The notes under the pieces were generated by a model. The model was not told the origin of the DNA. It did no database searches and saw only the letters and a program-made list of their open reading frames with translations. Of a DNA stretch of 58,038 nucleotides, positions 8,609 through 17,600 are shown in pieces; position 1 is the stretch's first letter; each line of letters starts with the position of its first letter. Source of the stretch: an uncultured Lachnospiraceae bacterium (GTDB taxonomy: Bacteria > Bacillota > Clostridia > Lachnospirales > Lachnospiraceae); the NCBI GenBank assembly GCA_902781895.1, contig CACZLA010000009.1, positions 1 to 58,038 on the forward strand, given 5' to 3'. A program made the translations under genes and the position numbers.

Positions 8609-10405
8609 ATGAGGAAAAGGGTAGCAGATGTAATAGTTGAAACTATTGTTAAGCATGGGATTACTGATTGTTTTTCGGTTGTGGGTGGCGGAGCCATGCA
8701 TCTAAATAATGCATTTGAAATATCAAATGATATAAATGTTTTCTATTGTCATCATGAGCAGGCCTGTACATTTGCTGCAGAAGGCTATGCAAAGTATAAT
8801 AACAAAATGGCAGCTGTATGTGTAACCAGTGGTCCCGGTGGAGTAAATGCACTGAATGGAGTATATGGTGCGTATGTAGATAGTATACCGATGATCGTTA
8901 TCTCAGGTCATCCTCGTTATGATACAACAGTTGATGCCTGTGGTCTGAATCTCAGATGCAGAGGGATTCAGGAGTATGATATTATTTCATCTGTTAAGCC
9001 AATGACAAAATATGCCTGCATGGTCACAAATCCGCTTACAGTAAAAAGTGAGATAGAGAAGGCGATAAATATAGCAAATTCCGGAAGGAAAGGTCCTGTA
9101 TGGATCAGTGTTCCGTTGAATATACAGTCTGCTATGGTAGAGGATGATGATCTGTACTATTTCAAACCAAATGAGATAGTTAAGATGAATTTTGATTATA
9201 CAAATCTCTATGATATTTTAAAGAATTCAAAGCGTCCTTGTATACTTGCAGGACATGGGATAAGAGAGGCCGGAGCTATTTCCGAATTCTATAAGCTTAT
9301 TGAAAAGCTTGATATTCCTGTTGTAGGAGGAGCCATCACAGTGGATCTTCTTCCTGAAGGTTATAAGAACTATTATGGAATGTCTGGGAATATAGGACCT
9401 AGAACAGGTAACTATATACTTCAGAGATCAGATACCATACTGATTCTGGGAGACAGTCTTGCCACAAGGCAGACCGGATTCAACCTTGAGGGATTTGCAC
9501 CGGATTCGACTAAGATCATGATTGATATTGATAAGGATGAGATGATAAAGCCGGATCTTCATATAGATTATAAGATAAATATGGATCTGATAGATTTCAT
9601 GAATGGTTTTATTTCTTATATAGATAAACCAATTCATGCTTCAAATGAATGGATCAGTTACTGTGACGGAATATATAAATTCTTTGAGGATTTTGATACA
9701 CCTGAAATCCCAAAGAACAAAACTATTCCAGCAAAGCTTTTCTGGAAAATACTCAGGGAAAAAACGGGCGATGAGACAGTGCTGGCTCTTGGAAACAGCA
9801 GTTGCTGTATAGGTATCTATCAGTATGGTATTAAGAAAATGGGACAGAGAGCCATGACCAACATCAATGCCGGATCCATGGGAGATGATCTTCCTGAGGC
9901 TGTTGGTGCAGCTGTGGCATCAGGAAAAGATACAGTCTGTGTAACAGGTGACGGTTCTGTCATGATGAATCTTCAGGAGCTACAGACAATAAAGTTTAAT
10001 GATCTTCCTATTAAGGTTGTTATATTCTCAAATAAGGGCTACGGTGCCATCAGACAGACATGTTCTAATTACTTTGATGGTACATATACAGGATGTGATC
10101 CTGACAGCGGTATTAGTTTTCCGTCTTTTAAAAAGGTGGCTGAAGCATTTGAGTTTAAATACATTTATTGTGATAATGTTGATGAGCTGGAGTCATCCAT
10201 TGACCGGTTTATGAGTGAAAGCGGACAGGTAATCTTTGAGATAGAACAGGATTTTAATGATACTGTTATACCAAAGATCGTATCCAGACTCAGACCAGAT
10301 GGGACTTTTGAAAAACCTGACTATACTCAATTATCACCATTCCTTTCTGATCAGCAACAGGAGGAAATTGATGAGATAGAAAAGATAATAAAAGGAGACA
10401 ACTAA
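8609..10405 (+). CDS. Thiamine-diphosphate-dependent enzyme, acetolactate synthase-like
   Basis: Three-domain ThDP enzyme of the acetohydroxyacid synthase/benzoylformate decarboxylase fold, 598 residues. The catalytic Glu is E50 (CHHEQACTFAAEGYAK). The ThDP/Mg motif starts at GDG (447-449) and runs through NLQELQTIKFNDLP to SNKGYGAIRQ. The start at 8609 follows GGAG with six bases; an in-frame TTG at 8597 would overlap that SD. No ilvN, ilvC or ilvD neighbours exist, so branched-chain amino acid synthesis is unlikely. In sugar clusters, relatives such as YerE add two-carbon units from pyruvate to keto-sugars, so a role in making a branched sugar is plausible but unproven. It is separated from pseB by three bases. 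Confidence 0.8.
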   Translation: MRKRVADVIVETIVKHGITDCFSVVGGGAMHLNNAFEISNDINVFYCHHEQACTFAAEGYAKYNNKMAAVCVTSGPGGVNALNGVYGAYVDSIPMIVISGHPRYDTTVDACGLNLRCRGIQEYDIISSVKPMTKYACMVTNPLTVKSEIEKAINIANSGRKGPVWISVPLNIQSAMVEDDDLYYFKPNEIVKMNFDYTNLYDILKNSKRPCILAGHGIREAGAISEFYKLIEKLDIPVVGGAITVDLLPEGYKNYYGMSGNIGPRTGNYILQRSDTILILGDSLATRQTGFNLEGFAPDSTKIMIDIDKDEMIKPDLHIDYKINMDLIDFMNGFISYIDKPIHASNEWISYCDGIYKFFEDFDTPEIPKNKTIPAKLFWKILREKTGDETVLALGNSSCCIGIYQYGIKKMGQRAMTNINAGSMGDDLPEAVGAAVASGKDTVCVTGDGSVMMNLQELQTIKFNDLPIKVVIFSNKGYGAIRQTCSNYFDGTYTGCDPDSGISFPSFKKVAEAFEFKYIYCDNVDELESSIDRFMSESGQVIFEIEQDFNDTVIPKIVSRLRPDGTFEKPDYTQLSPFLSDQQQEEIDEIEKIIKGDN

Positions 10406-10408
10406 GAA

Positions 10409-11404
10409 ATGTTAAACAATAGTACTATACTCATAACAGGAGGAACAGGATCATTTGGACATCATTTTGTCGACTATGTTCTTGAACATTATACCCCCCA
10501 AAAGATAATTATTTATTCAAGGGATGAGTATAAGCAGTTTATTATGGGTAATGAGTATAAAGAATATGCGGATATTCTTAGATTTTTTATTGGTGATGTG
10601 CGTGATGAGGAACGACTGCATAGAGCGATGAAGGGAGTAGACTATGTTATTCACGCAGCTGCATTAAAACAGGTCCCTGCTTGTGAATACAATCCAAATG
10701 AGGCAATAAAGACAAATGTTAACGGAGCAATGAACGTAATAAATGCCGCTCTGGATGAAGGTATTAAGAAGGTAGTTGCATTGTCGACAGATAAGGCTGT
10801 AAATCCCATAAATTTGTATGGTGGAACCAAGCTGGTTTCGGACAAGCTTTTCTGTGCTGCTAATGCATATTCTGGAAAAGATGGTACTATTTTCTCTGTT
10901 GTCAGATATGGAAATGTTGCAGGAAGTAGAGGCTCTGTAATACCTTTTTTTCAGGGGCTTATAGACAGGGGCGAAAACGAGCTTCCTATAACGGATGTGA
11001 ATATGACAAGGTTTTGGATTAGTTTGGAGGAAGGTGTAAAACTTGTTATAAAGGCGCTTAATGATTCAAAAGGCGGAGAAACATTTATCTCAAAAATTCC
11101 TTCATTTAGGATAACTGATCTGGCAAAAGCAATGAAAGATGATTGTAATATAAAAGAAGTTGGAATCCGAGAGGGAGAAAAGCTTCATGAGATAATGGTT
11201 ACCAGAGAAGATTCGATGCATACATATGAGTATGAGAAGAATTATATTATTTATCCTCATTATAATTGGTGGTCAGAGAGAGATATACTTCCTGGAGGAA
11301 AGAAAGTGGAATTTGGGTTTGAGTACAGTTCCGGAACAAATGATGTATTTCTTTCTGTAGAAGAAATCAAAGAGAAGTTGAAGACTGATCTATATAAGCA
11401 CTGA
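10409..11404 (+). CDS. pseB: UDP-GlcNAc 4,6-dehydratase (inverting), pseudaminic acid pathway
   Basis: Catalyses the first step of CMP-pseudaminic acid synthesis, dehydration and C5 inversion of UDP-GlcNAc. The 331-residue short-chain dehydrogenase has a nucleotide-binding motif at residues 11-17 (GGTGSFG). Catalytic residues line up with Helicobacter FlaA1 as T127, D128, K129, Y137 and K141 in the STDKAVNPINLYGGTK segment. HAAALKQVPACEYNP is also family-typical, as is the C-terminal FLSVEEIKEKL. The short length, without membrane domains, fits PseB rather than CapD/FlaA1-type membrane dehydratases. The pathway genes that follow (pseC, F, I, H, G) make the assignment firm. Confidence 0.92.
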   Translation: MLNNSTILITGGTGSFGHHFVDYVLEHYTPQKIIIYSRDEYKQFIMGNEYKEYADILRFFIGDVRDEERLHRAMKGVDYVIHAAALKQVPACEYNPNEAIKTNVNGAMNVINAALDEGIKKVVALSTDKAVNPINLYGGTKLVSDKLFCAANAYSGKDGTIFSVVRYGNVAGSRGSVIPFFQGLIDRGENELPITDVNMTRFWISLEEGVKLVIKALNDSKGGETFISKIPSFRITDLAKAMKDDCNIKEVGIREGEKLHEIMVTREDSMHTYEYEKNYIIYPHYNWWSERDILPGGKKVEFGFEYSSGTNDVFLSVEEIKEKLKTDLYKH

Positions 11405-11422
11405 TATATAGGAATAGGTTTA

Positions 11423-12628
11423 ATGAGTATTATGGAAAAGCTTGCTTTAGCCGGGGGAAACCCAGTTCGTGAAAAAAAGATATATTATGGTAGACAGTAT
11501 ATAGATCAGGATGATATAAATGCAGTCACCGAAACACTGCAGAGTAACTATATAACCTGTGGTCCGAGAGTGAAAAAACTGGAAGAATCTCTTGCGGAAT
11601 ACACAGGTGCAAAGTATGCAGTGGGCGTGAGCAATGGAACTGCAGCACTTCACATAGCATGTATAGCAGCCGGGATAGGCCCCGGTGATGAGGTTATAAC
11701 AACTCCCCTTACATTTGCCGCAAGTGCCAACTGTGCTTTCTATTGTGGAGCGAAGCCGGTGTTTGCCGACATAGAGGAAGATACATATAATATCTCTCCT
11801 GAGAGTATAGAAAATTGTATAACTCCTGCAACTAAAGCAGTTGTTGCTGTGGACTATACTGGACAGTCCGTAAAGATTGATGAGATAAGAGATATATGTG
11901 ACAGGCATGGGTTGATCTTTATTGAGGATGCGGCTCATTCTATAGGAACTGCTTACAAGGGTAAAAAGATAGGATCCCTTGCTGATATGACCACATTTAG
12001 TTTTCATCCGGTAAAAAGTATAACTGCCGGTGAGGGCGGGGCGGTCATGACAAATGATAAGGACTTATATGATAAGCTGATGCTTGCCCGTACTCACGGA
12101 ATCACTCATGACAGTGATTTTATGCGTGAGAAAGAGCCGGAGGGGGCCTGGTATTATGAGCAGGTTTCTCTGGGATATAATTACAGAATAACCGATTTTC
12201 AGGCCGCATTGCTTACAAGTCAGTTAAGTAAGCTGGACAGTTTTAAGGCCAGAAGACAGGAGATAGTTTCCGGATATAACGAGGCATTTGCCGATGTACC
12301 TGAAATAATAATCCAAAGAGAGATACCTGAGTCGGATTCATGCAGACATCTCTATGTCATAAGACTGGATCCGGATAAACTCACATGTAGCAGAAGAGAA
12401 TTCTTTGATGCCATGAGTGCAGAGAATGTGCAGTGTCAGGTTCATTACATACCTGTTTACTGGTTTCCTTATTATCAGGACTTAGGATATGAGAAAGGAC
12501 TTTGTCCGATCGCAGAGAAAGTATACAGTGGTATAATGAGTATTCCATTATATCCCGGTATGGTTGATAAGGATGTTGATGATGTCATACATGCCGTTAA
12601 AAAGGTTGTAGAGAATTACAAGAGGTAA
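11423..12628 (+). CDS. pseC: UDP-4-amino-4,6-dideoxy-L-AltNAc transaminase
   Basis: PLP-dependent DegT/DnrJ/EryC1 aminotransferase that aminates the PseB product at C4. The 401-residue protein opens with GGNPVREKKIYYGRQYI, has SNGTAALHIA for phosphate binding, EDAAHSIG around the PLP-contacting Asp, and the Schiff-base lysine K198 in SFHPVKSITAGEGG. The C-terminal YNYRITDFQAALLTSQL block is characteristic. The start is an ATG after an AGGAATAGG SD, with another in-frame ATG nine bases later. Its stop is two bases before pseF, indicating tight coupling. Confidence 0.92.
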   Translation: MSIMEKLALAGGNPVREKKIYYGRQYIDQDDINAVTETLQSNYITCGPRVKKLEESLAEYTGAKYAVGVSNGTAALHIACIAAGIGPGDEVITTPLTFAASANCAFYCGAKPVFADIEEDTYNISPESIENCITPATKAVVAVDYTGQSVKIDEIRDICDRHGLIFIEDAAHSIGTAYKGKKIGSLADMTTFSFHPVKSITAGEGGAVMTNDKDLYDKLMLARTHGITHDSDFMREKEPEGAWYYEQVSLGYNYRITDFQAALLTSQLSKLDSFKARRQEIVSGYNEAFADVPEIIIQREIPESDSCRHLYVIRLDPDKLTCSRREFFDAMSAENVQCQVHYIPVYWFPYYQDLGYEKGLCPIAEKVYSGIMSIPLYPGMVDKDVDDVIHAVKKVVENYKR

Positions 12629-12630
12629 AT

Positions 12631-13320
12631 ATGTCATCTGTGGCAATTATTACAGCAAGAGGTGGAAGCAAAAGAATCCCCAAAAAGAACATAAAGGATT
12701 TCTGCGGTAAACCTATCATAGCATACAGTATCGAGGCAGCACTGGAAAGTGGTGCCTTTGATAGTGTTATGGTTTCTACTGATGACGAGGAGATAGTAGA
12801 GGTTGCAAGAAGCTTTGGTGCTGATGTACCTTTTTTAAGATCTAAGGAAGCAAGCGATGATCATGCCACCTCAGCCGATGCCATAGCAGATGTATTAAAG
12901 GCATACGGCGAAAAGGGGATAACATATGATGTATTCTGTTGTCTATATCCCACAGCACCTTTTGTGACTGCAGAGAGACTGAGAGATGCGAATACTATTT
13001 TTACTGCTTCGGATGCTACGGGGCTGGTATCGATAGTAAAGTATGATTTCCCACCCCAGAGAAGTTTCGTTATAAGGGATGGGCTGGTAAAATACCAATA
13101 CCCTGAGTTCAGAGATTCAAGAAGTCAGGATCTGGAAACCATATATCATGACTGCGGACAGTTTTATTTTTGCAGAACAAAAAGCTTTCTGAATGAAAAG
13201 ACGCTGGTAACCTCGAAGGCTTTGCCTTATGAAATACCGGAAGAAGAGGTTCAGGATATAGATACACTTTCGGATTGGAAGATAGCTGAGATAAAGTATC
13301 AGAGAATGATATCTGAATAA
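12631..13320 (+). CDS. pseF: Pseudaminic acid cytidylyltransferase
   Basis: Activates pseudaminic acid with CTP to CMP-Pse, the last pathway step. The 229-residue product has the CMP-sialate synthetase signature IITARGGSKRIPKKNIKDFCGKP at residues 5-27, and YPTAPFVTAERL downstream. The region VQDIDTLSDWKIAEIKY near the C-terminus is typical. It could formally act on another nonulosonate, but neighbouring pseB, C, H, G and I favour Pse. It lies two bases behind pseC. Confidence 0.9.
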   Translation: MSSVAIITARGGSKRIPKKNIKDFCGKPIIAYSIEAALESGAFDSVMVSTDDEEIVEVARSFGADVPFLRSKEASDDHATSADAIADVLKAYGEKGITYDVFCCLYPTAPFVTAERLRDANTIFTASDATGLVSIVKYDFPPQRSFVIRDGLVKYQYPEFRDSRSQDLETIYHDCGQFYFCRTKSFLNEKTLVTSKALPYEIPEEEVQDIDTLSDWKIAEIKYQRMISE

Positions 13321-13341
13321 AAAGTATAGAAGGAATAAAAA

Positions 13342-14376
13342 TTGAGCAGATTATTTGAAAAGATTGAAAACGGGAAAGTTTATATAATCGCAGAAATGAG
13401 TGCCAACCACGGAGGAAGTCTGGAGGGCGCGCTGGAGATAGTTCGACAAGTTGCGAAGACCGGAGTGGACTGTCTGAAAATCCAGACTTATACTGCAGAC
13501 AGTATAACCATCGATTCGGATAAGTCTGATTTTATAATAAACGGTGGCTTATGGGATGGTTATAAGCTTTATGATCTGTATACAGAAGCTTCGACTCCGT
13601 ATGAATGGCAGGCTGAGATAAAAGCTGCGTGTGAAAGAGAGGGACTGGATTTTCTTTCCACACCTTTTGATCCTTCAGCAGTGGATTTTTTGGAATCCAT
13701 AGGCTGTGATGCCTATAAGATAGCCAGCTTCGAACTTACTGACGTTCCATTGATTGAGTATGCGGCGTCAAAAAATAAGCCAATGATCATATCCTGTGGA
13801 ATGGGTTCTCCGGAAGAGATTCAGGATGCACTTGATGCCTGCAAGAGGGCGGGAAATAAAAATGTTGTGCTGTTGAAGTGTTGTAGTGAATATCCTGCAA
13901 ATTGGAAGGATATGCATCTCGCTAACATTCCGGATATGAAGGAACGTTTTAATGTCCCTATTGGATTATCAGATCACAGCGCAGGAAGTCTGGGAGCTGT
14001 TGTAGGTGTTTCACTGGGAGCGTTGGTCATAGAGAAGCACGTCAAACTGGAAGGTATAGAAAGTGCTGACAGTGAATTCAGCATGTGCATGGATGATTTT
14101 TCCAAGATGGTTAAGGATGTAAGAAATGCAACTATCATCAAGGGAGAAACATTTTACGGTCCTAATCCGGGGGAGACAGAGAATTATAAGTTAAGAAGAA
14201 GTCTCTACGTGGTAATGGATGTAAAGACCGGAGAGACATTCACGACAGATAATGTAAGAAGTATCAGACCGGGGGCAGGACTTGCACCGAAGCATTTATC
14301 GGATATCATTGGAAAAAAAGCTGCTTTCGATATAGAAAAAGGTACTGCATTTACTGAGGAAATGATATATAGATGA
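13342..14376 (+). CDS. pseI: Pseudaminic acid synthase
   Basis: NeuB-family enzyme condensing 6-deoxy-AltdiNAc with phosphoenolpyruvate. The 344-residue product has the TIM-barrel motifs IIAEMSANHGGSLEGALE, KIQTYTADSIT, LSTPFDPSAVDFLE, KIASFELTD and GLSDHSAG. A C-terminal SAF/antifreeze-like domain follows (about 285-344, RSLYVVMDVKTGE to the end). The MSANHGG variant and KIQTYTADS are PseI-like. Translation starts at TTG 13342 behind AGAAGGA. The stop overlaps the next gene by ATGA. Confidence 0.92.
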   Translation: MSRLFEKIENGKVYIIAEMSANHGGSLEGALEIVRQVAKTGVDCLKIQTYTADSITIDSDKSDFIINGGLWDGYKLYDLYTEASTPYEWQAEIKAACEREGLDFLSTPFDPSAVDFLESIGCDAYKIASFELTDVPLIEYAASKNKPMIISCGMGSPEEIQDALDACKRAGNKNVVLLKCCSEYPANWKDMHLANIPDMKERFNVPIGLSDHSAGSLGAVVGVSLGALVIEKHVKLEGIESADSEFSMCMDDFSKMVKDVRNATIIKGETFYGPNPGETENYKLRRSLYVVMDVKTGETFTTDNVRSIRPGAGLAPKHLSDIIGKKAAFDIEKGTAFTEEMIYR

Positions 14377-14861
14377 AAAAGGAACAAATAAAAACAGACA
14401 GACTGATATTAAGAGATATACAGCCGGAGGATGCCTTATTTATAGTAAAGCTAAGGAGTGATCCTGAAATCTATAAGTATTTTAAGAATCCTGTAAAGAT
14501 TGACATAGAGAGTCATAATCGCTGGTATAGAGAGAACTATATATATGATGATGACAGAGTAGATATGCTGGCCAGGGAAGTTACAACAGGTGAAAGAACC
14601 GGGGTATTTGGGATAAGAAGGCTTGGTAGTGGTGCAGCGGAACTAAGCTATATTCTTTTACCTGATATGATGGGAAAAGGATATGCGACAGAGGCAATAA
14701 ATGCTATGATGGACTATTTTTCAGAAAAATGGGATATAAATTGTTTTATCGCTGAAATACATAAGGATAATCAGTCATCTATTCATTTTGTTGAAAAATT
14801 AGGTTTTAAAATGGCTTCGTCGAAAGGCGTATTTAATAACTATGATTTATATAAGAATTGA
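14373..14861 (+). CDS. pseH: GNAT acetyltransferase, UDP-4-amino-4,6-dideoxy-AltNAc N-acetyltransferase
   Basis: Acetyl-CoA-dependent N-acetyltransferase for the PseC product, assigned mainly from context. The 162-residue GNAT fold starts KTDRLILRDIQPEDALFIVKLRSDPEI. It has the acetyl-CoA loop PDMMGKGYAT, followed by EIHKDNQSSIHFVEKLGFK. The ATGA overlap with pseI shows coupling. RimJ-like GNATs look alike, so sequence alone would leave the substrate open; the otherwise complete Pse pathway makes PseH the best choice. No gene lies in the 74 AT-rich bases after it. Confidence 0.82.
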   Translation: MKKEQIKTDRLILRDIQPEDALFIVKLRSDPEIYKYFKNPVKIDIESHNRWYRENYIYDDDRVDMLAREVTTGERTGVFGIRRLGSGAAELSYILLPDMMGKGYATEAINAMMDYFSEKWDINCFIAEIHKDNQSSIHFVEKLGFKMASSKGVFNNYDLYKN

Positions 14862-14935
14862 TTCGTATATATATTTTTAGCTACATTCTATTTGTTTATT
14901 GTTTACTTTAAAAAAGAAAAAGGAGTCAAAATTAC

Positions 14936-17542
14936 ATGTCCATTTCAGAAGTTTTGTACTTTATTATTATTAAACCAATAGAGATAATATTTGAAATAAT
15001 ATTTTATATATCTAATAGTATTATAAATAATCCCGGGGGATCTATTATAATACTAAGCATTGTAGTTAATCTTTTAGTTTTACCTCTGTATAACAGAAGT
15101 GAAGAAATGCAAAAAACAATTAATAATAAACGATTAAGTTTTGAAAAATGGGAAAAGCATATCAAAAAAAGCTTTCGTGGAGATGAAAGGTTTTTTATGT
15201 TGCAAACTTTATACAAACAGAATGATTATAAACCATATAGTAGTATTTTTACAGCATTTCCACTTTTACTACAGATTCCCTTTTTTATAGCGGCTTATCA
15301 TTTTCTGACTTCAATAAATCTTTTAGATGGAGTTTCTTTTTGTGGGTTGAAGGATTTAGGGGAAGCTGATGGCCTTTTAACTATAGGAAAGATAAGTATA
15401 AATGTTTTACCATTTATTATGACAGGTATCAATATAGTTTCAAGCTATATATATACAAGAAAAATGTTTTGCAAAGAAAGCTTGAAGCTTTATCTTATGT
15501 CATTAGTTTTCTTAGTATTGCTTTATTCTTCTCCAGCAGGATTGGTTTTTTATTGGACGCTAAATAATTTATTCTCTCTAATTAAAAATATAACAAATAG
15601 AGTTTTAGAGAAACATAAAAAGGAAAAAGAAATAGCTAAAGAAATAATAATGGATAATAAAAATACATATGTGTATTTGTTGTCTGGAGTGTCGTTGTCG
15701 TTGCTTGTAGGTATGTATATCCCATCTTTTGTAATAAAAGGGGCGGCACTTGAATTTATAAGCATAAGTATACTTCGAAATCCAGTAGTTTATGTTATAA
15801 GTAGTTTCTGTATTGCATTTGGCTTCTTTGTTATATGGAGTGGTATTATATATATTATCAATAATAACAAGGTGAAAAGAATAGTTTCAGAAGTGTTATT
15901 TATTCTGGCGGTAGTATTTGCGTTAAACTTTATAACAATTGATTATAATCTAAAAGTATCCAAGTTATTAACATTATCGGAAGAAACAGATATTGTTTAT
16001 GGGAAATTTCAGATTATTAGAAATATTATTATAGTGTTAGCTGCTGTGGTTTTATGTCATTTTGTTTATCGTAAGAATAAAACTATTATTTGTTGTATTT
16101 TAATAGTTGCAATCATGGCGTTAGGGGTGCTGAGTTTTAATAATATAAGGAATATTAATGTACAGTTTCATGATTGTAAGAGTTATTTAGAAAAGTATGA
16201 TGAAGGAATTCCTGAAATTCATTTAAGTAAAAATGGTTATAATGTTGTTGTTATTATGATGGATAAAATGGATAGCTATTTTATTCCTGGTATAATAACA
16301 GAAAATCCTGAGTTGTTAGAAAAATTTAGTGGATTTACTTATTATCCTAATTGTGTAAGTTATGGTGAATGTACAAATGTTGGTGCACCAGCATTATATG
16401 GCGGATATGAATATTCACCTGAAGAAATGAATAAAAGAGATACAGAATTATTGGTGGATAAACAAAACGAAGCGTTAAAAGTTATGCCGGTTTTGTTTGA
16501 TCAAAATGATTATGAAGTTACTGTATGTGATCCAACATTGGCGGGGTATAGATGGATACCAGATCTTAGTATTTATAGTGATTATCCAGAAATAAAAACA
16601 TATATTTCAAAAGGTAAATTAAATTCTGCTATATTAGACGAAAGTATGGAAGAGATAAAGAAAAGAAATCTATTTTTTTACTCATTATGTCGTGTGACCC
16701 CGGCAATCGGACAGAGAATCATTTACCATGGTGGAGATTACTATTCACTGTCATGTGAAGAATGTGTTCAAAAAGCTGATGGAGCATCGAAGTGTAAGGG
16801 TCAATATGGACCTTTCTTAGAAACTTATAATGTTTTGGATAGCATGAGTGAAATAACAAAAATAGATGATTCTGATAAAAATACATTTATGATGATGAGC
16901 AATGATTCTACACATGAACCATGCGTACTTAGTGAACCAGATTATCTACCATCAAAAATAGTTGATAATAGTGAATTTGATAATAATAATCAAACTAGAA
17001 TAGATATATTTGGTAATGAAATAGAGATTAATGATACAAAAAAATTGACACATTACCAGGTGAATATGTCATCTATGAATGTTATTGGTAAATGGTTGGA
17101 TTATCTGAAGGAAAATGGGGTATATGATAATACAAAAATAATAATAGTATCTGATCATTCAGCCGTAATGGGATGGTATGAAGATTTTGTTTGTAGAGTA
17201 AAGTTTGTGAACGATACTTTAGGAGCGGACTTATTACAGTTTCAAAGTACTCTTCTTGTAAAAGATTTTAATGCTGATGTTTTTACTGTTGACAGACAGT
17301 TTATGTCAAATGCAGATGTTCCTATCATAGCTACGGATGGATTGATCGACAATGCAAAGAATCCATTTACTGGTAATGTACTAAGTGAAATGAATAAAAA
17401 AGATGAACCATTAAACCTTATTTTTGCTTTGAATTATAATACAGAAACTAATAATGGATATAGATATTTACCTGAATTATGGTTTTCTGTACATGATGAT
17501 ATATTTGTGCCTGAAAATTGGAGTTCGTTAGGTTATCACTAA
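14936..17542 (+). CDS. YidC/Oxa1-like domain fused to LtaS-like sulfatase/phosphotransferase
   Basis: An 868-residue product with an unusual architecture. Residues 1-235 look like YidC/Oxa1: VVNLLVLPLYNRSEEMQK, a helical hairpin, IFTAFPLLLQIPFFIAAY, and the signature SSPAGLVFYWTLNNLFSLI. The groove arginine of the VRLxxxPL motif reads N45. Residues 245-405 add about five membrane helices starting GMYIPSFVIKGAALEF. Residues 430-868 resemble the alkaline-phosphatase/LtaS superfamily: VVIMMDKMDSY (D443 as metal ligand), SYGECTNVGAPALYGG (T480 a candidate nucleophile), SNDSTHEP and VSDHS (D740-H741). It probably transfers a phospho-head group or acts on a surface polymer; the substrate is unknown. 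It is AT-rich relative to the pse genes and splits pseH from pseG. SD is AAAAGGAG. Confidence 0.8.
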   Translation: MSISEVLYFIIIKPIEIIFEIIFYISNSIINNPGGSIIILSIVVNLLVLPLYNRSEEMQKTINNKRLSFEKWEKHIKKSFRGDERFFMLQTLYKQNDYKPYSSIFTAFPLLLQIPFFIAAYHFLTSINLLDGVSFCGLKDLGEADGLLTIGKISINVLPFIMTGINIVSSYIYTRKMFCKESLKLYLMSLVFLVLLYSSPAGLVFYWTLNNLFSLIKNITNRVLEKHKKEKEIAKEIIMDNKNTYVYLLSGVSLSLLVGMYIPSFVIKGAALEFISISILRNPVVYVISSFCIAFGFFVIWSGIIYIINNNKVKRIVSEVLFILAVVFALNFITIDYNLKVSKLLTLSEETDIVYGKFQIIRNIIIVLAAVVLCHFVYRKNKTIICCILIVAIMALGVLSFNNIRNINVQFHDCKSYLEKYDEGIPEIHLSKNGYNVVVIMMDKMDSYFIPGIITENPELLEKFSGFTYYPNCVSYGECTNVGAPALYGGYEYSPEEMNKRDTELLVDKQNEALKVMPVLFDQNDYEVTVCDPTLAGYRWIPDLSIYSDYPEIKTYISKGKLNSAILDESMEEIKKRNLFFYSLCRVTPAIGQRIIYHGGDYYSLSCEECVQKADGASKCKGQYGPFLETYNVLDSMSEITKIDDSDKNTFMMMSNDSTHEPCVLSEPDYLPSKIVDNSEFDNNNQTRIDIFGNEIEINDTKKLTHYQVNMSSMNVIGKWLDYLKENGVYDNTKIIIVSDHSAVMGWYEDFVCRVKFVNDTLGADLLQFQSTLLVKDFNADVFTVDRQFMSNADVPIIATDGLIDNAKNPFTGNVLSEMNKKDEPLNLIFALNYNTETNNGYRYLPELWFSVHDDIFVPENWSSLGYH

Positions 17543-17600
17543 GTTAATATGGTAATTCTTGTCCGTATATGAGAGATTATAAGAAAAAGGTTAATAATAT

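Noticed and set aside
8609-10405. Biosynthetic IlvB acetolactate synthase
   Set aside because: No regulatory subunit or other ilv genes nearby; the operon is devoted to sugar synthesis.
11447-12007. A 186-codon minus-strand open frame opposite pseC
   Set aside because: Cys- and Tyr-rich shadow of a conserved aminotransferase frame.
14936-15640. Housekeeping YidC insertase
   Set aside because: The frame continues into a sulfatase domain, the groove Arg is replaced, and the gene context is a glycosylation locus.
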